Under the pieces are notes generated by a model. It saw only the letters and a list, made by a program, of their open reading frames with translations, was not told the DNA's origin and searched no databases. From Mycobacterium kyorinense (GTDB lineage: Bacteria > Actinomycetota > Actinomycetes > Mycobacteriales > Mycobacteriaceae): 64,000 bases of DNA. Made by a program: the position numbers and the translations under genes. How positions within the stretch are numbered: position 1 is the stretch's first letter; the number at the start of each line of letters is the position of its first letter. Below, one piece after another: positions 7,819 through 20,085 of this stretch. The stretch spans positions 26,907-90,906 of the forward strand of contig NZ_LQPE01000018.1 of NCBI RefSeq assembly GCF_002101735.1, written 5' to 3'.

Positions 7819-9401
7819 CTCACCAATTGGGCTGCCTGCTCGGCCAGATCGAGCAGCGGCTGCGGAACGACACCGAGCAAGATGGTGACCGCCGCGCACA
7901 CCGCGATCGCCGCCTTGCTCCAGAAGCTCGGCATGACGACGTGCAGCTCCTCGACCGGCGGCTCGGTGAAGAACATCAGCACGATCACCCGCACATAGAA
8001 GTAGGCGGCCACACCGCTGGCAATCACACCGATGATCACCAACGGCACCGCACCGCCCTGCGCCGCCGCCTTGAACACCGCGAACTTGCTGACGAACCCA
8101 CTCGTCAACGGAATACCGGCGAAAGCCAACAGGAACATCGAAAACAACAGGCCCACCACGGGATAACGCCGCCCCAGGCCGCCCCACCGGGACATCGACG
8201 CGTTCTCCTCGCCGTTGGTACCGCGGACCAGTCCGACGACCGCAAACGCACCGATTGTGCTGAAGCTGTAGGCCACCAGGTAGAACATCGTCGACGAGAC
8301 ACCGGCCGGAATGTCGGCGATCACGCCGGTGAGGATGAACCCGACGTGCGCCACCGACGAGTAGGCCAGCATGCGCTTGACGTCGTTCTGGTTGATCGCG
8401 GTGACGGTGCCGACCACCATGGTCAGGATCGAAATCGCCCACAGCACAGGGCGCCACTGGTCGTGCAGCGGCGGCAGCGCGACGTAGACGACACGCAGCA
8501 GCGCACCGAACGCCGCCACCTTGGTGGCCGCCGCCATGAATCCGGTGATGGGCGTCGGCGCGCCCTGATACACATCCGGAATCCAGGAATGGAACGGGAC
8601 GGCGCCCACCTTGAACAACAGACCCACCGCCAACAGCGCCACCCCGACCAGCGCAAGAGAGTCGTCGGGGTGCTTTGCCAGCGTGTCGGCAATACCCGGC
8701 AGGTTCAGCGTGCCGGTCGCGCCGTAGAGGAGCGCCACGCCGTAGAGGAAGAACGCCGACGAGAACGCGCCCAGCAGAAAGTATTTCAGCCCCGCCTCCT
8801 GCGACACCAGCCGGCGGTGGCGGGCCAGCCCGCAGAGCAGGTACAGCGGAAGTGACAAAACCTCCAGCGCGACGAACATCGTCAACAAGTCGTTGGCGGC
8901 GGGGAACACCAGCATGCCGCCGACGGCCAGCATCGTCAGCGGGAAGACCTCGGTCTGGGTGGCCCCGGCCTGGGCCGCGTGCCGCTCGCCCACACTGTCG
9001 GGCACCGCCGACGCCTGCGGGGTGAACGAATCCAGCCCGGCCGCAACGGCTGTGGCCGCACCGGGCCCGACGGGCACGGTGTCTGCGCTGCGACGTTCGG
9101 CGATGAAGATGACGGCCATCACCGAGACAAGCAAGATCGTCCCCTGCAACAACAGGGTCGGGCCGTCGATGGCCAGCGCGCGCAGCACCGCGGTCTCACC
9201 CGACGGCGGGGTCCGGCGGGCCACCGCGATCACTGCGACGAATGCGGCCACCAGCCCGGCGAGCGCCAGCACCACCTGTGTGCCGTAGCGGAAGCGCCGC
9301 GGCACGAACGCTTCGGCCAGCACGCCGGCCACCGCGACCCCGAACACGATCAGCATTGGGGAAAGCAGGACGTACTCGACGTTGGGGGTGGGCATGCTCA
9401 T
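7815..9401 (-). CDS. nuoN: NADH-quinone oxidoreductase subunit N
   Basis: NuoN is one of three antiporter-like proton-pumping subunits of respiratory complex I. The 528-residue product has about fourteen membrane helices and the conserved antiporter segments FMLAVGGMLVFPAANDLLTMFVALE (Glu on helix 5), LLFKVGAVPFHSW (Lys on helix 7) and DVKRMLAYSSVAHVG. The length is close to that of M. tuberculosis NuoN. I chose ATG 9401 since it overlaps the nuoM stop and starts before the first helix; further upstream the frame lies inside nuoM. A low-complexity loop around residues 100-130 (SADTVPVGPGAATAVAAG) is mycobacterial. Confidence 0.95.
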   Translation of the reverse strand: MSMPTPNVEYVLLSPMLIVFGVAVAGVLAEAFVPRRFRYGTQVVLALAGLVAAFVAVIAVARRTPPSGETAVLRALAIDGPTLLLQGTILLVSVMAVIFIAERRSADTVPVGPGAATAVAAGLDSFTPQASAVPDSVGERHAAQAGATQTEVFPLTMLAVGGMLVFPAANDLLTMFVALEVLSLPLYLLCGLARHRRLVSQEAGLKYFLLGAFSSAFFLYGVALLYGATGTLNLPGIADTLAKHPDDSLALVGVALLAVGLLFKVGAVPFHSWIPDVYQGAPTPITGFMAAATKVAAFGALLRVVYVALPPLHDQWRPVLWAISILTMVVGTVTAINQNDVKRMLAYSSVAHVGFILTGVIADIPAGVSSTMFYLVAYSFSTIGAFAVVGLVRGTNGEENASMSRWGGLGRRYPVVGLLFSMFLLAFAGIPLTSGFVSKFAVFKAAAQGGAVPLVIIGVIASGVAAYFYVRVIVLMFFTEPPVEELHVVMPSFWSKAAIAVCAAVTILLGVVPQPLLDLAEQAAQLVR

Positions 9402-10963
9402 CGGTGCGGCCCTTCGACTTTCACGGCAACCGTCGGCACCGTCGGCGCGGGATCGTGCTGGCCGATCGTGGTCATGGTGTGGCCGACCGCCGGATTGATG
9501 ATGTCCAGCACGGGTTTCGGATACAAGCCGAGCAGCACCAGCAGGACGATCAGGGGCGCGACGACGACGACCTCGCGCGGAACCAAGTCGCGGATCTTTT
9601 CGTTGCCGTCGCGTACGGGCCCGGTCATCACCCGCTGGTAGAGCCACAGCATGTACACCGACGACAGCACCAGCGCGGTGGAACCGAATGCGGCAGCCAC
9701 CCAGTAGCGGTTGAAAGTGCCGATCAGGACCAGGAATTCGCTGATGAACGGCGCCAGCCCGGGCAGCGACAGCGTGGCCATGGCCGCTACCAGGAACGTC
9801 CCGGCCAGCACCGGGGCCACCTTCTGCACGCCGCCGAAGGCGCTGATCGACCGGGTGCCGCGACGGGAAATCAGGAACCCCGCGATCAGGAACACCGCGG
9901 CGGTGGACAGGCCGTGGTTGACCATGTACAGCGTCGAGCCGCTCTGCCCCTGGCTGGTCATCACGAAGATGCCCAGGATGATGAAGCCGAAGTGCGAGAT
10001 CGACGTGTAGGCGATCAGCCGCATGATGTCGGTCTGGCCGATCGCCACCACCGCGCCGTAGACCACGCCGATGACCGACAGCACGACGATCAGCGGACGG
10101 AAATACGTTGATGCGTCCGGGAACAACTGCAGGCAGTAGCGCAGCATGCCGAATGTGCCGACCTTGTCCATCACCGCCATCATCAACACGGCGGTCGCCG
10201 GGGTGGACTCGACCGCGGCGTCGGGCAGCCAGCGGTGGAACGGCCACAGCGGCGCCTTGATCGCGAACGCGAACATGAAACCGAGGAACAGCGCCTTGAG
10301 CACGGCGGGATCGACACCCAGCGAACCCGACGACACGGCTGAGACAATCGAACGGAAGTCGAACGTACCCGAACCGTGCTGGGCAGTCACCACATACAGC
10401 CCGATCACCGCGGCCAGCATGATCAGCCCGCCGAACAGGTTGTACAGCAAGAACTTCACCGCGGCCCGCGACCGATGCGCTCCTTCGCCGAAGCCGCCGA
10501 TCATGAAGTACATCGGGATGAGCATCGCCTCGAAGAACACGTAGAACAGCAGCACGTCCAGCGACACCAGCGAGATCAGCACCATCGACTCGACGGTCAG
10601 CGTCAAAGCGACGTAGCCATGCGGACCGCGGCTGCGCTCGCCGCCATCGTTCCAGCCGGCCAGCATCAGCAGCGGTACCAGCCCGGTCGTCAGCAACACC
10701 AGCACCACCGCGATGCCGTCCACACCGAGCGTGTATCCGGCGCCGAACGCCGGTATCCACGAGTGAGATTCGGTGAACTGGTAAACCGCCCCGGTGGTGT
10801 CGAATCCTGCGGTGATCACGATCGACACCGCCAGCACCGCGACGGCGACAACCAGCCCGAACCATTTGGCGAATTGGCGCCACCCGGGCGGCATGACGAT
10901 CACCAGCACGGCGCCGGCCAGTGGCAGCAGCCACAGCAGCGAAAGCCACGGGAAGCTCACCAC
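9398..10963 (-). CDS. nuoM: NADH-quinone oxidoreductase subunit M
   Basis: This is the second antiporter-like subunit of complex I, 521 residues with about fourteen helices. Hallmarks are [18 protein letters not shown] (helix 5 Glu), [19 protein letters not shown] (Lys and His of the proton path) and [15 protein letters not shown]. It is about thirty residues shorter than the M. tuberculosis protein as I remember it: the proline/arginine-rich loop after LLMLAGWND is missing, and the chain goes straight to GGERSRG. Its start overlaps the end of nuoL by 7 bases. Confidence 0.95.
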   Translation of the reverse strand: MVSFPWLSLLWLLPLAGAVLVIVMPPGWRQFAKWFGLVVAVAVLAVSIVITAGFDTTGAVYQFTESHSWIPAFGAGYTLGVDGIAVVLVLLTTGLVPLLMLAGWNDGGERSRGPHGYVALTLTVESMVLISLVSLDVLLFYVFFEAMLIPMYFMIGGFGEGAHRSRAAVKFLLYNLFGGLIMLAAVIGLYVVTAQHGSGTFDFRSIVSAVSSGSLGVDPAVLKALFLGFMFAFAIKAPLWPFHRWLPDAAVESTPATAVLMMAVMDKVGTFGMLRYCLQLFPDASTYFRPLIVVLSVIGVVYGAVVAIGQTDIMRLIAYTSISHFGFIILGIFVMTSQGQSGSTLYMVNHGLSTAAVFLIAGFLISRRGTRSISAFGGVQKVAPVLAGTFLVAAMATLSLPGLAPFISEFLVLIGTFNRYWVAAAFGSTALVLSSVYMLWLYQRVMTGPVRDGNEKIRDLVPREVVVVAPLIVLLVLLGLYPKPVLDIINPAVGHTMTTIGQHDPAPTVPTVAVKVEGPHR

Positions 10964-12831
10964 AGTCGCACCGCCAGGATCGCGGCGGCGACCAGTGCCG
11001 CGCCCACGAACATCGACAATGCATAGGAGCGGGCGAACCCGGTTTGCAACCCGCGCAATCGATCCGAGGTGCGACTGACCAGTGCGGCCAGCGCGTTGAC
11101 CGAGCCGTCCACGCCACGGTTGTCGATCTCGACCAGCGCGTCGGTCAGTTGCGCACCGGGGCGCATGAACACCTCCTCGTTGAAGGCATCACCGTAGAGA
11201 TCTCGTCGTGCCGCGACGGTCAACACCGAGCCGGCCGGCGCGGTCTCGGGCACCGCGCGCCGCCCGTACATCAGGTACGCGACGACGACGCCGACGCCGA
11301 CGACGGCGAGGACCGCGACGCTGGTCACCCACGCCGGGGCGGCGTGAGCGGCTTCATGAATGCCGACCACCGGTTCCAGCCAGTGCTGCAGGGTGCCGCC
11401 GATTGCCAGCAGGCCGCCGGAGAACACCGAGCCGACGGCGAGCAGGATCATCGGCCAGATCATCACCCCCGGCGCCTCGTGTGGATGCGCCTCTGGCGCC
11501 CAACGCTTTTCGCCGAAGAACGTCATCAACATCACCCGGGTCATGTAGAAGGCCGTGATCCCGGCGCCCAGGACCGCCGCCGCGCCCAGCACGGCGCCGC
11601 GGAGGCCGCCGTAGCCCAGCGCGGCCTCGATGATCGCGTCCTTGGAGAAGAACCCGGCGAACGGAAACACCCCGATGATCGCCAGATAGCCCAGGCCGAA
11701 GGTGACGAACGTGACCGGCAGGACGGTGCGCAGCGCGCCGTAGCGGCGCATGTCCTGCTCGTCGTCCATGGCGTGGATCACCGCACCGGATCCGAGGAAC
11801 AGCCCGGCCTTGAAGAACCCGTGGGTGAGCAGGTGCATGATCGCGAACGCGTAGCCGGCCGGGCCGAGGCCGGCGGCCAGCACCATGTAGCCGATCTGGC
11901 TGATCGTCGAGGCCGCGAGCGCGCGCTTGATGTCGTCCTTGGCGCAGCCGATGATCGCCCCGAACAGCAGCGTGACCGCGCCGACGATCACCACCGCGAG
12001 TTGCGCGTCGGGCGCCAGGTTGAACACCGGATTGGAACGCACGATCAAATACACACCGGCGGTCACCATCGTGGCGGCGTGGATCAGCGCCGACACCGGC
12101 GTCGGGCCCTCCATCGCGTCACCGAGCCAGGCCTGCAGCGGAACCTGGGCCGATTTGGCGCAGGCGCCCAACAACATCAGCAGCCCCATCGCGGCCAGCA
12201 CCCCGCGGCTGGCGCCCGGTGCGGCGGCGAACACCCCGGCGAACGACAGCGTGCCGAAATTGACGAACATCAAGAACATCGCCAGCGACAGCCCGACGTC
12301 GCCGACCCGGTTCATCACGAACGCTTTCTTGGCGGCGGTGGCCGCCGTCGGCCGCTGATACCAGAAACCGATCAGCAGATACGACGCCAGACCGACGCCT
12401 TCCCAGCCGACGTAGAGGCCCAGATAGTTGTCGGCAACCACCAGCAGCAGCATCGCCGCGAGAAACAGGTTCAGGTAGGCGAAAAACCGTCGGCGATCCG
12501 GGTCCTCGGCCATGTAGCCGATCGAGTAGATGTGGATCAACGATCCCACGCCGGTGATCAGCAACACGAAACAGATTGAGAGCTGGTCGATCTGCAGCCC
12601 GAAGTCGACCTGCAGCGCGCCGACCGGCACCCAGCTGAACAGGTTCTGGTGAATGAGCCGGTCGGTGCGGCCGACCATTTCGGCGAGCAGCACCAGGCCC
12701 ACCGCGAATGCGGCCAGCGCGGCCGCGCAGCCCAGCAGATGGCCCCAGCGGTCGGTGCGCCGACCGCCCAGCAGCAAAATCAACGCGCCGGCCGCCGGCA
12801 AAGCCACGGGCAGCCAGGTGTATGCCGTCAT
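10957..12831 (-). CDS. nuoL: NADH-quinone oxidoreductase subunit L
   Basis: This is the largest antiporter-like subunit, 624 residues. It carries [20 protein letters not shown] (helix 5 Glu), [30 protein letters not shown] (helix 7 Lys and His) and [17 protein letters not shown]. At the C-terminus is the long amphipathic region ending in a final membrane helix ([17 protein letters not shown]) that braces the membrane arm. I use ATG 12831 ([12 protein letters not shown]), four bases after the nuoK stop with an AAGGG just upstream; the 18-residue in-frame extension would overlap nuoK. Confidence 0.95.
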   Translation of the reverse strand: MTAYTWLPVALPAAGALILLLGGRRTDRWGHLLGCAAALAAFAVGLVLLAEMVGRTDRLIHQNLFSWVPVGALQVDFGLQIDQLSICFVLLITGVGSLIHIYSIGYMAEDPDRRRFFAYLNLFLAAMLLLVVADNYLGLYVGWEGVGLASYLLIGFWYQRPTAATAAKKAFVMNRVGDVGLSLAMFLMFVNFGTLSFAGVFAAAPGASRGVLAAMGLLMLLGACAKSAQVPLQAWLGDAMEGPTPVSALIHAATMVTAGVYLIVRSNPVFNLAPDAQLAVVIVGAVTLLFGAIIGCAKDDIKRALAASTISQIGYMVLAAGLGPAGYAFAIMHLLTHGFFKAGLFLGSGAVIHAMDDEQDMRRYGALRTVLPVTFVTFGLGYLAIIGVFPFAGFFSKDAIIEAALGYGGLRGAVLGAAAVLGAGITAFYMTRVMLMTFFGEKRWAPEAHPHEAPGVMIWPMILLAVGSVFSGGLLAIGGTLQHWLEPVVGIHEAAHAAPAWVTSVAVLAVVGVGVVVAYLMYGRRAVPETAPAGSVLTVAARRDLYGDAFNEEVFMRPGAQLTDALVEIDNRGVDGSVNALAALVSRTSDRLRGLQTGFARSYALSMFVGAALVAAAILAVRLW

Positions 12832-12835
12832 GGTT

Positions 12836-13135
12836 TCAGCCCTTGAGGAGGTTGGCTTCGTCGACCGAAGCCGACCTGCGGGCACGGAAGATCGTCATGA
12901 TGATGGCCAGCCCGACGACAACTTCGCAGGCGGCCACCACCATCGTGAAGAACGCCACCATCTGCCCGTCGAGACTGCCGTGCATCCGGGCGAAGGTGAC
13001 GAACGCCAGGTTCACCGCGTTGAGCATCAACTCGACGCACATGAACATCACGATCGCGTTGCGCCGCAGCAGCACACCGGCCGCGCCGATAGTGAACAGC
13101 AGCACCGAAAGATACAGGTAATTCGAGGGATTCAT
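12836..13135 (-). CDS. nuoK: NADH-quinone oxidoreductase subunit K
   Basis: The 99-residue, three-helix membrane subunit has the conserved glutamates of the proton path in [16 protein letters not shown] and [15 protein letters not shown]. The length is exactly that of the family. The ATG at 13135 overlaps the nuoJ stop. It links the quinone-site module to the antiporter-like subunits in the membrane arm of complex I. Confidence 0.95.
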   Translation of the reverse strand: MNPSNYLYLSVLLFTIGAAGVLLRRNAIVMFMCVELMLNAVNLAFVTFARMHGSLDGQMVAFFTMVVAACEVVVGLAIIMTIFRARRSASVDEANLLKG

Positions 13136-13887
13136 CGCTCACCGTCCTGCTCGGAACCGTTGCCGACCGTCCGCTGCTGCAAAATCGGCGGCACGGACAG
13201 TTTCGAAAACGACCCGTCGGGCAAAAGCGCGGCCATGTCGACCGCGTTGTGCCGGGCGTACACGCCGGGACCGGGCAGCGGCGTCGGATATCCGCCGCTG
13301 CGGAAGCGCTCGATCGACAACTCGCGCTGGGTCTTTCGGCGTTCGAACCGCTCGCGGTGCGCCAGCACCATCGCCCCCACGGCGGCGGTGATCAGCAGCG
13401 CGCTGGTCAGCTCGAACGCCCAGAGGTAACGGGAGAAGATCAGCGCCGCCAGGCCCTCGACGTTGCCGTGGGCGTTCGCCTGGGTCAACCCGGTGAACCC
13501 GCCGATGGCGACACTGCCGATGCCGGCGATCAGCAGTACGCCGAACCCGACACCCGCTATGACGGCGGCAACCCGTTGTCCGCGAATGGTTTCCACCAAT
13601 GACTCCGCGGAATCCACACCAATCAGCATCAGCACGAACAGGAACAGCATCATCACCGCGCCGGTGTAGACCACCACTTGGACCACGCCCAGAAACAGCG
13701 CGTCCTGCGCCATGTAGAACACCGCGAGGATGATCATCGTCATCGCCAAAAACATTGCGGAATACACCGCGTTGGCGGCCATCACCACCCCCAGCGCGCC
13801 GATCAGCGCCAGTGCACCGAGGCCCCAGAACATCACCGCCTCACCGGTGGACGTCCGGCTGATCCCCTCGGCCAGCAGGGTGGTCAT
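13132..13887 (-). CDS. nuoJ: NADH-quinone oxidoreductase subunit J
   Basis: The 251-residue membrane subunit has the conserved third-helix stretch [30 protein letters not shown], which contains the key tyrosine and glycine of the mobile helix. Five helices are followed by a long polar tail ([18 protein letters not shown] to the end), longer than in proteobacteria but usual for mycobacteria. I chose ATG 13887 (MTTLLAEG), which overlaps the nuoI stop as ATGA; longer readings run inside nuoI. Confidence 0.95.
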   Translation of the reverse strand: MTTLLAEGISRTSTGEAVMFWGLGALALIGALGVVMAANAVYSAMFLAMTMIILAVFYMAQDALFLGVVQVVVYTGAVMMLFLFVLMLIGVDSAESLVETIRGQRVAAVIAGVGFGVLLIAGIGSVAIGGFTGLTQANAHGNVEGLAALIFSRYLWAFELTSALLITAAVGAMVLAHRERFERRKTQRELSIERFRSGGYPTPLPGPGVYARHNAVDMAALLPDGSFSKLSVPPILQQRTVGNGSEQDGER

Positions 13888-14411
13888 TGGCTGGCCTCGG
13901 CGGCGGGTTTGACGTTGCCGCGGTAGTAGTCGGCGTCGGTGGTTCCGGGCGCGCGGGGATGCGGCGGCGGCTGCATGCCCGGTTCCAGCGGCGCCAGCAG
14001 CCGGTCCTTTTCGTAGATCAGGTCGGCGCGGTTGTCGTCGGCCATCTCGTAGTCGTTGGTCATCGTCAACGCCCGGGTGGGACAGGCCTCGACGCACAGG
14101 CCGCAGCCGATGCAGCGCAGATAGTTGATCTGGTACACCCGCCCGTAGCGTTCCCCGGGCGAATACCGTTCTTCCTCGGTGTTATCGGCGCCTTCGACAT
14201 AGATGGCGTCGGCCGGGCAGGCCCAGGCGCACAACTCGCAGCCGATGCACTTCTCCAGACCATCCGGATACCGGTTGAGCTGGTGGCGGCCGTGATATCG
14301 CGGCGCCACCGGGCCGGGCTTCTCCGGATATTCCTCGGTGATCGGCCGTTTGAACATCGCGCCGAGCGTGACGCCGAATCCGGCGATGGACTCCAAGAAC
14401 TTAGCTGGCAC
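13884..14411 (-). CDS. nuoI: NADH-quinone oxidoreductase subunit I (2 x [4Fe-4S] ferredoxin-like)
   Basis: The 175-residue peripheral-arm subunit has two ferredoxin motifs, [17 protein letters not shown] near residue 56 and [17 protein letters not shown] near residue 100. These ligate the clusters that pass electrons toward the quinone site. The start is a GTG at 14411, inside the last codons of nuoH (11-base overlap). This agrees with the family N-terminus ([20 protein letters not shown]). Confidence 0.95.
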   Translation of the reverse strand: MPAKFLESIAGFGVTLGAMFKRPITEEYPEKPGPVAPRYHGRHQLNRYPDGLEKCIGCELCAWACPADAIYVEGADNTEEERYSPGERYGRVYQINYLRCIGCGLCVEACPTRALTMTNDYEMADDNRADLIYEKDRLLAPLEPGMQPPPHPRAPGTTDADYYRGNVKPAAEASQ

Positions 14412-15627
14412 GTGCGCCCTCCTTGGTCGGCGCCTTGTCCGGCAGCGGCGGCGTGGGAAATGCCGGTTCCGCGACCGGCTCCGGGGCTTCCTCCGGACGA
14501 GTTTCCAAGCCGGACAGCGGTCTTCGCAGATACAGCAGCAGCCCGACGGCGGTGACGGCGCTGGCGATCACCAGCACGGCGGTCCAGTGCTCGAGGCCGT
14601 TGTTGCGCAGCGTGCGGATGACCGCCGCGATCATCACCCACAGCAGCGACACCGGAATCAGCGTCTTCCAGCCCAGTGCCATGAACTGGTCGTAGCGCAG
14701 CCGCGGCAGCGTGGCCCGCAGCCAGAAGTAGACGAACAGGAACGTCCACACCTTGGCCGTGAACCAGATCAACGGGAACCAGCCGCTGTTGGCGCCGGCC
14801 CACATGTTCAGCGGCCACGGCGCGTGCCAGCCGCCGAAGAACAGGGTCGCGGCCAACGCCGACACCGTGGTCATGTTGATGTACTCGGCCAGATAGAACA
14901 TCGCGAACGGCAGCGACGAGTACTCGGTGTGAAATCCGGCGACCAGTTCGCCCTCGGCCTCGGGCAAATCGAATGGGGCCCGGTTGGTTTCACCCACCAT
15001 CGACACCAGGTACACCAAAAACGAAGGCAGCAGCAGGAACACGAACCAGACGCGGTCTTGGGTGGCCACGATCCGCGACGTCGACATTGTTCCGGCGTAG
15101 AGGAACACTGTCGCGAACGACAGGCCCATCGCGACTTCGTAGGAGATCACCTGGGCGGTGGAGCGCACACCGCCCAGCAGCGGGTAGGTGGATCCCGACG
15201 CCCACCCGGCCAGCACGATGCCGTACACCCCGATCGACGACAGCGCCAGGATGAACAACACCGCGACAGGTAGATCGGTGAGTTGCAGCATGGTCCGATG
15301 ACCCAACACCGACACCTCGGGACCGAACGGGATGAACGCGAAGGCGGTGATCGCCGGGATGGTCGAGATGATCGGGGCCAGCAGGTAAACCGGTCGGTCG
15401 ACGCCGACGGGCATGATCGCCTCTTTGAGGGCCAACTTGATCCCGTCGGCCAGGCTCTGCAGGGACCCGCGGGGGCCTACCCGGTTGGGTCCCCATCGCA
15501 ACTGCATGCGGCCCAACAACTTACGTTCGAGCAGGATCGCAGCCAGTACGGTCAGCACCAGGAAGGCGAAGACCGCGACCGCCTTCGCGGCTATCAGCCA
15601 CCAGGTGTCGTGCCCGAAGCCGGTCAT
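14401..15627 (-). CDS. nuoH: NADH-quinone oxidoreductase subunit H
   Basis: The 408-residue membrane subunit forms much of the quinone chamber. Visible hallmarks are [21 protein letters not shown] near residue 33, [21 protein letters not shown] and the acidic loop [22 protein letters not shown]. Eight or nine helices are predicted, with a mycobacterial polar C-terminal tail ([20 protein letters not shown]). I chose ATG 15627 ([10 protein letters not shown]), an ATGA overlap with the nuoG stop. Confidence 0.95.
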   Translation of the reverse strand: MTGFGHDTWWLIAAKAVAVFAFLVLTVLAAILLERKLLGRMQLRWGPNRVGPRGSLQSLADGIKLALKEAIMPVGVDRPVYLLAPIISTIPAITAFAFIPFGPEVSVLGHRTMLQLTDLPVAVLFILALSSIGVYGIVLAGWASGSTYPLLGGVRSTAQVISYEVAMGLSFATVFLYAGTMSTSRIVATQDRVWFVFLLLPSFLVYLVSMVGETNRAPFDLPEAEGELVAGFHTEYSSLPFAMFYLAEYINMTTVSALAATLFFGGWHAPWPLNMWAGANSGWFPLIWFTAKVWTFLFVYFWLRATLPRLRYDQFMALGWKTLIPVSLLWVMIAAVIRTLRNNGLEHWTAVLVIASAVTAVGLLLYLRRPLSGLETRPEEAPEPVAEPAFPTPPLPDKAPTKEGARAS

Positions 15628-18011
15628 GACGTCACCCCAATTTTCACGACGGCGCCCGCTGCGACGCCTAATTGCCTGTGCACCGCCGAGCCGGGCGAGT
15701 TCAGCGGCAGCCACACCACCCGTTCGGGCATGTCGGTGATCGCCAGCGGCAACGTGATCGCCCCGCGCGACGTGCTGACGGTCACCGAATCACCCTCGGC
15801 TGCACCGATTTCGGCAGCAGTCTCGGCGGACAGCCGCACCACTGGGGCTCGCGCGGTGCCGGCCAGGTGTGGCTCGCCGTCCTGCAGGCGGCCGGCGTCG
15901 AGCAACATCCGCCAGCCGGTCAGCACCGCCTCGCCCTGGCCCGGCTGCTGAGGCGACGGGGCCGAAACGTCCGGGCCGTTTCCGCGTGCGCCGTCCCAGG
16001 TGCCGAATTGGCTCAGCTCTGCCCTGGCGGCGTCCACGGTCGGCAGGCCGAGGTCGACGCCCATCTCGTCGGCGAGCGCGTCGAGCACACGCAGATCCGG
16101 TGTGGCGCCTTGTTGTAGCGCGACGGGGAAGGCGCGGTAGCGGCCCTCCCAGTTGACGTAGGTGCCTGCCTTTTCCGCCGCGGGCGCGATCGGGAACACG
16201 ACATCGGCGCGTTCGGTGACCGCGCTGTGCCGCAACTCCAGGCTGACCACGAAACCCGCGGCGTCCAGCGCAGCGAGCGCGGCGTCCGGGTCGGCGAGAT
16301 CGCCCGGCTCCACCGCGCCGACCAGCAGCGCGCACAGTGTGCCGTCCGCGGCGGCGGCCAAGATGCCGTCGGTGTCCCGCCCAGGGGCGGAAGGCAATTC
16401 GGCGACGTGCCATGCCGCGCACACCTCGGCGCGCGCACCCTCGTCGGACACCGGACGACCACCGGGCAGCAGCGTGCCCAGCGCGCCGGCCTCTAACGCA
16501 CCGCGTTCCCCTGCGCGGCGCGGTACCCAGGCCAGCGACGCACCGGTGGTGTCGGCGAGTCGGGCGGCCGCCGACAGTCCGCCCGGCACGGTGGCCAGCC
16601 GTTCGCCGACCATGATCACCGCGCCCGGTTTGCGCAACAGCTCACCGACCTCGTCGCTCAGCCCGTCCAGCGCGGCCGCCTCGCCGCCGGGGGCGGCCTT
16701 CAGCAAATGGCCCTTCATCCGCTGCAGCCCGCGGCTGGCGAACGGCGCCACCGCGTAGACCGGCAGCCGGTGCTTGCGGGCCGCCTTGCGCAGCCGCACG
16801 AACACGATCGGCGACTCGTCCTCGGGCTCGAACCCGACCAACAGCACCACCGGCGCCGATTCCAGATCGGCATAGCTGACGCTGACCGGCCGGCCGGCGA
16901 CCCGGGCCGCCAGGAACTCGGCTTCTTCGCTCGAGTGCGGCCGCGCTCGGAAGTCGATGTCGTTGGTGCCCAAGGCGATCCGTGCGAACTTGGCGTAGGC
17001 GTAGGCGTCCTCCCATGTCATCCGGCCACCGACAAGAACACCCACGGGGGCGCCCGACAGCCCGTTGACGGCGGCGGCAAGCGCCTCCGGCCAGGACGCC
17101 GGCACCAGCGCGCCGTCAGCGTCGCGGACCAGGGGAGTGGTGATCCGGTCCGGTTGGGTGGCGTACGTGAACGCCCACCGGCCCTTGTCGCAGTTCCACT
17201 CCTCGTTGACTTCCGGGTCGTCGCCTGCCAGTCGGCGTAGCACCTTGCCGCGGCGGTGGTCGGTGCGCTGCGCGCAGCCCGACGCGCAGTGCTCGCACAC
17301 GCTCGGGCTCGATACCAGGTCGTAGGGGCGGGCCCGGAACCGGTAGGCGGTGCCGGTCAGCGCGCCGACCGGGCAGATCTGCACGGTGTTGCCCGAAAAG
17401 TAGGACTCGAACGGCTCGTTGGCGTAAATGCCGACCTGCTGCAGCGCGCCGCGCTCGAGCATGTCGATGAACGGGTCGCCGGCGATCTGCTCGGAAAACC
17501 GGGTGCAGCGGGCGCACAGGATGCATCGCTCACGGTCCAGCAGCACCTGCGAGGAGATGTTGATCGGCTTGGCGAAGTGGCGCTTGGCGTCGGTGTAGCG
17601 GGAATCGGCCCGCCCGTTGGACATTGCCTGGTTCTGAAGCGGACATTCGCCGCCCTTGTCGCACATCGGGCAGTCCAGCGGATGGTTGATCAGCAGCAGC
17701 TCCATCACCCCGTGCTGCGCCTTGTCGGCGACCTCGGAGGTGAACTGAGTGCGCACCACCATGTCGTTGGTCACCGCAATCGTGCACGACGCCATCGGTT
17801 TACGCTGGCCCTCGATCTCGACCAGGCATTGCCGGCACGCGCCGACCGGATCCAGCAGCGGGTGGTCGCAGAACCGGGGGATCTGGATGCCCATCAACTC
17901 GGCGGCGCGGATCACCAACGTGCCCTTGGGGACACTGATCTCGGTGCCGTCGATGGTCAACGTCACCATCTCTTGGCCGGCGACGCTCTTTTCGGCCTCC
18001 GCCTGAGTCAA
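15624..18011 (-). CDS. nuoG: NADH-quinone oxidoreductase subunit G
   Basis: The 795-residue iron-sulfur subunit of the NADH-oxidising module has, in order, a [2Fe-2S] domain ([15 protein letters not shown]), the His-ligated [4Fe-4S] motif ([18 protein letters not shown]), a second cluster motif ([13 protein letters not shown] ... CPVGALTG), the extra cluster motif CEHCASGC and a molybdopterin-oxidoreductase-like C-terminal body. It starts with TTG at 18011, directly at the nuoF stop (TTGA overlap). The first methionine would otherwise fall at residue 15 (MVTLTIDG), so a shorter form is possible. Confidence 0.93.
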   Translation of the reverse strand: MTQAEAEKSVAGQEMVTLTIDGTEISVPKGTLVIRAAELMGIQIPRFCDHPLLDPVGACRQCLVEIEGQRKPMASCTIAVTNDMVVRTQFTSEVADKAQHGVMELLLINHPLDCPMCDKGGECPLQNQAMSNGRADSRYTDAKRHFAKPINISSQVLLDRERCILCARCTRFSEQIAGDPFIDMLERGALQQVGIYANEPFESYFSGNTVQICPVGALTGTAYRFRARPYDLVSSPSVCEHCASGCAQRTDHRRGKVLRRLAGDDPEVNEEWNCDKGRWAFTYATQPDRITTPLVRDADGALVPASWPEALAAAVNGLSGAPVGVLVGGRMTWEDAYAYAKFARIALGTNDIDFRARPHSSEEAEFLAARVAGRPVSVSYADLESAPVVLLVGFEPEDESPIVFVRLRKAARKHRLPVYAVAPFASRGLQRMKGHLLKAAPGGEAAALDGLSDEVGELLRKPGAVIMVGERLATVPGGLSAAARLADTTGASLAWVPRRAGERGALEAGALGTLLPGGRPVSDEGARAEVCAAWHVAELPSAPGRDTDGILAAAADGTLCALLVGAVEPGDLADPDAALAALDAAGFVVSLELRHSAVTERADVVFPIAPAAEKAGTYVNWEGRYRAFPVALQQGATPDLRVLDALADEMGVDLGLPTVDAARAELSQFGTWDGARGNGPDVSAPSPQQPGQGEAVLTGWRMLLDAGRLQDGEPHLAGTARAPVVRLSAETAAEIGAAEGDSVTVSTSRGAITLPLAITDMPERVVWLPLNSPGSAVHRQLGVAAGAVVKIGVTS

Positions 18012-19333
18012 GACCGCTCTCCATTCGTGAGCATGGACTCTCTGGGATCAAAGGGGCAGCCGCCGCCCTCGACGTGCGCGACGTACTCGTCGCGGAAGTA
18101 CTTCAGCGACGACATCACCGGGCTGGCTGCGCCATCGCCCAACGCGCAGAATGACTTACCCAAGATCGTGTCGGAGATGTCGAACAGCTTGTCCAGATCT
18201 TCGGCGGTGCCGTTGCCGGTTTCGAGCCGGGCGTAGATCTTGTCCAGCCAGAATGTGCCCTCCCGGCACGGCGTGCACTTACCGCAGGACTCGTGCTTGT
18301 AGAACTCGGTCCAGCGCCGAACCGCACGCACCACGCACGTGGTCTCGTCGAAAATCTCCAGCGCCTTGGTCCCCAGCATGGAGCCGGCCTCGCCGACGCC
18401 CTCGTAGTCCAGCGGCACGTCGAGGTGCTCGTCGGTGAGGATCGGAGTCGACGAGCCGCCCGGCGTCCAGAACTTCAGCCGGTGACCTTTGCGCACACCG
18501 CCGGCGTAATCGAGCAACTCCCGCAACGTGATTCCCAGCGGCGCCTCGTACTGGCCGGGTCGGGTCACGTGCCCCGACAGCGAATACAGCGTGAAGCCGG
18601 GCGACTTCTCGCTTCCCATCGAGCGGAACCAGTCGACGCCGTTGAGGATGATCGGCGGCACGCTGGCGACGGTTTCGACGTTGTTGATCACCGTCGGGCA
18701 GGCATAAAGTCCCGACACCGCCGGGAAAGGCGGCCGAAGCCGAGGCTGGCCGCGGCGGCCCTCCAGCGAATCGAGCAGCGCGGTCTCCTCGCCGCAGATG
18801 TAGGCACCCGCGCCCGCATGCACCACCAACTCCAGGTCGTAGCCCGAGCCGGCGATGTCGCGGCCCAAAAAGCCTGCGGCATACGCCTCGGCGACCGCGT
18901 TGTGCAATCGGCGGATCACCGGCAGCACCTCGCCGCGCACGTAGATGAACGCGTGGCTGGCCCGGATCGCGTAGGCGGCGATGATGCTGCCCTCGATCAA
19001 CACGTGCGGGGTGGCCAGCATCAGCGGCATGTCTTTGCATGTGCCGGGCTCGGATTCGTCGGCGTTGACCACCAGGTAGTGCGGCTTGGCGGCTGGGCCT
19101 TCGTCGCCCTGCGGGATGAACGACCATTTGGTTCCGGTCGCGAAACCCGCGCCTCCGCGGCCGCGTAACCCGGAGTCCTTGACGGTCTGCAGCACCGCGT
19201 CGGGCTCCATCTCCAGGGCCTTCTGCAGCGCGCGGTAGCCGTCGTAGCGGCGATAGGTGTCAAGAGTCCACGACTCGGGGTCGTCCCAGTAGCGGCTGAG
19301 CACCGGAGTCAAACGCACAGGGGCGGCCATCAT
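18008..19333 (-). CDS. nuoF: NADH-quinone oxidoreductase subunit F (NADH/FMN-binding)
   Basis: The 441-residue flavoprotein subunit carries the FMN/NADH glycine-rich segment [16 protein letters not shown] near residue 54, [33 protein letters not shown] and the C-terminal [4Fe-4S] motif [15 protein letters not shown] reduces FMN here and electrons enter the iron-sulfur chain. There are two adjacent methionine codons (19333 and 19330); I use the first, which forms an ATGA overlap with the nuoE stop. Confidence 0.95.
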   Translation of the reverse strand: MMAAPVRLTPVLSRYWDDPESWTLDTYRRYDGYRALQKALEMEPDAVLQTVKDSGLRGRGGAGFATGTKWSFIPQGDEGPAAKPHYLVVNADESEPGTCKDMPLMLATPHVLIEGSIIAAYAIRASHAFIYVRGEVLPVIRRLHNAVAEAYAAGFLGRDIAGSGYDLELVVHAGAGAYICGEETALLDSLEGRRGQPRLRPPFPAVSGLYACPTVINNVETVASVPPIILNGVDWFRSMGSEKSPGFTLYSLSGHVTRPGQYEAPLGITLRELLDYAGGVRKGHRLKFWTPGGSSTPILTDEHLDVPLDYEGVGEAGSMLGTKALEIFDETTCVVRAVRRWTEFYKHESCGKCTPCREGTFWLDKIYARLETGNGTAEDLDKLFDISDTILGKSFCALGDGAASPVMSSLKYFRDEYVAHVEGGGCPFDPRESMLTNGERS

Positions 19334-20085
19334 TCACCGTCCCCGGTGGGGGGTGCCTGCATGTCGCGTTCCTGGGCGACGCGCAGACCGGCCAACGTGG
19401 CTTCGCCCGCGCCGCCCTGGCCGTCGTCGGGGCGCTGGTCGGGGAAGCCCGCCAGGATCCGCTCGGTCTGTCGGAACGGGCACAGCTGCGCGCCGCGGGT
19501 CGGCCGCGGCGGCTTACCGGAGCGCAGCCCGTCGACGAGTTCCCGTGCGGATTCCGGAGTTTGGTTGTCGAAGAACTCCCAGTTGACCATCACCACAGGG
19601 GCGTAGTCGCAGGCGGCGTTGCATTCCACGTGCTGCAGCGTGACTTTGCCGTCCTCGGTGGTCTGGTCGTTGTCGATGCCGAGGTGCTCTTTGAGCGATT
19701 CGAAGATCGCGTCGCCGCCCATCACCGCGCACAGCGTGTTGGTGCAGACGCCGACGAGGTAGTCGCCGGTGGGCCCGCGGCGATACATCGTGTAGAAGCT
19801 CGCCACGGCCGCCACTTCGGCGCCCGTCAACCCGAGCTGTTCGCCGCAGAACTCCAAACCCGCCGGCGTCAAATAGGAGTCCTCGGATTGCACCAGGTGC
19901 AGCAGCGGCAGCAGGGCCGAGCGCCCGTTGGGGTAGCGGCCGATGATCTCCTTGGCGTCAACCTCCAACCGCGCCTTGACGTCCGGTGGATATGACTCGG
20001 GGGCACCCTCCACCACGAACTGTCCCGGCTCGTCGGGCGGCGGACCGAGGTGGAGGAACACCGGTTCGCCTTGTGGCCCCGTCAT
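19330..20085 (-). CDS. nuoE: NADH-quinone oxidoreductase subunit E ([2Fe-2S])
   Basis: This 251-residue thioredoxin-fold subunit has four cysteines for one [2Fe-2S] cluster, in [14 protein letters not shown] and [16 protein letters not shown]. The helical N-terminus reads [16 protein letters not shown], and the C-terminal extension ([20 protein letters not shown] onward) is shared by mycobacteria. ATG 20085 overlaps the nuoD stop; longer readings in frame run through nuoD. Confidence 0.95.
   Translation of the reverse strand: MTGPQGEPVFLHLGPPPDEPGQFVVEGAPESYPPDVKARLEVDAKEIIGRYPNGRSALLPLLHLVQSEDSYLTPAGLEFCGEQLGLTGAEVAAVASFYTMYRRGPTGDYLVGVCTNTLCAVMGGDAIFESLKEHLGIDNDQTTEDGKVTLQHVECNAACDYAPVVMVNWEFFDNQTPESARELVDGLRSGKPPRPTRGAQLCPFRQTERILAGFPDQRPDDGQGGAGEATLAGLRVAQERDMQAPPTGDGE

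Noticed and set aside
10921..12579. A 552-codon open frame on the plus strand across nuoL
   Set aside because: Its translation is a low-complexity mix of His, Arg and Gln and is antisense to clearly conserved nuoL.
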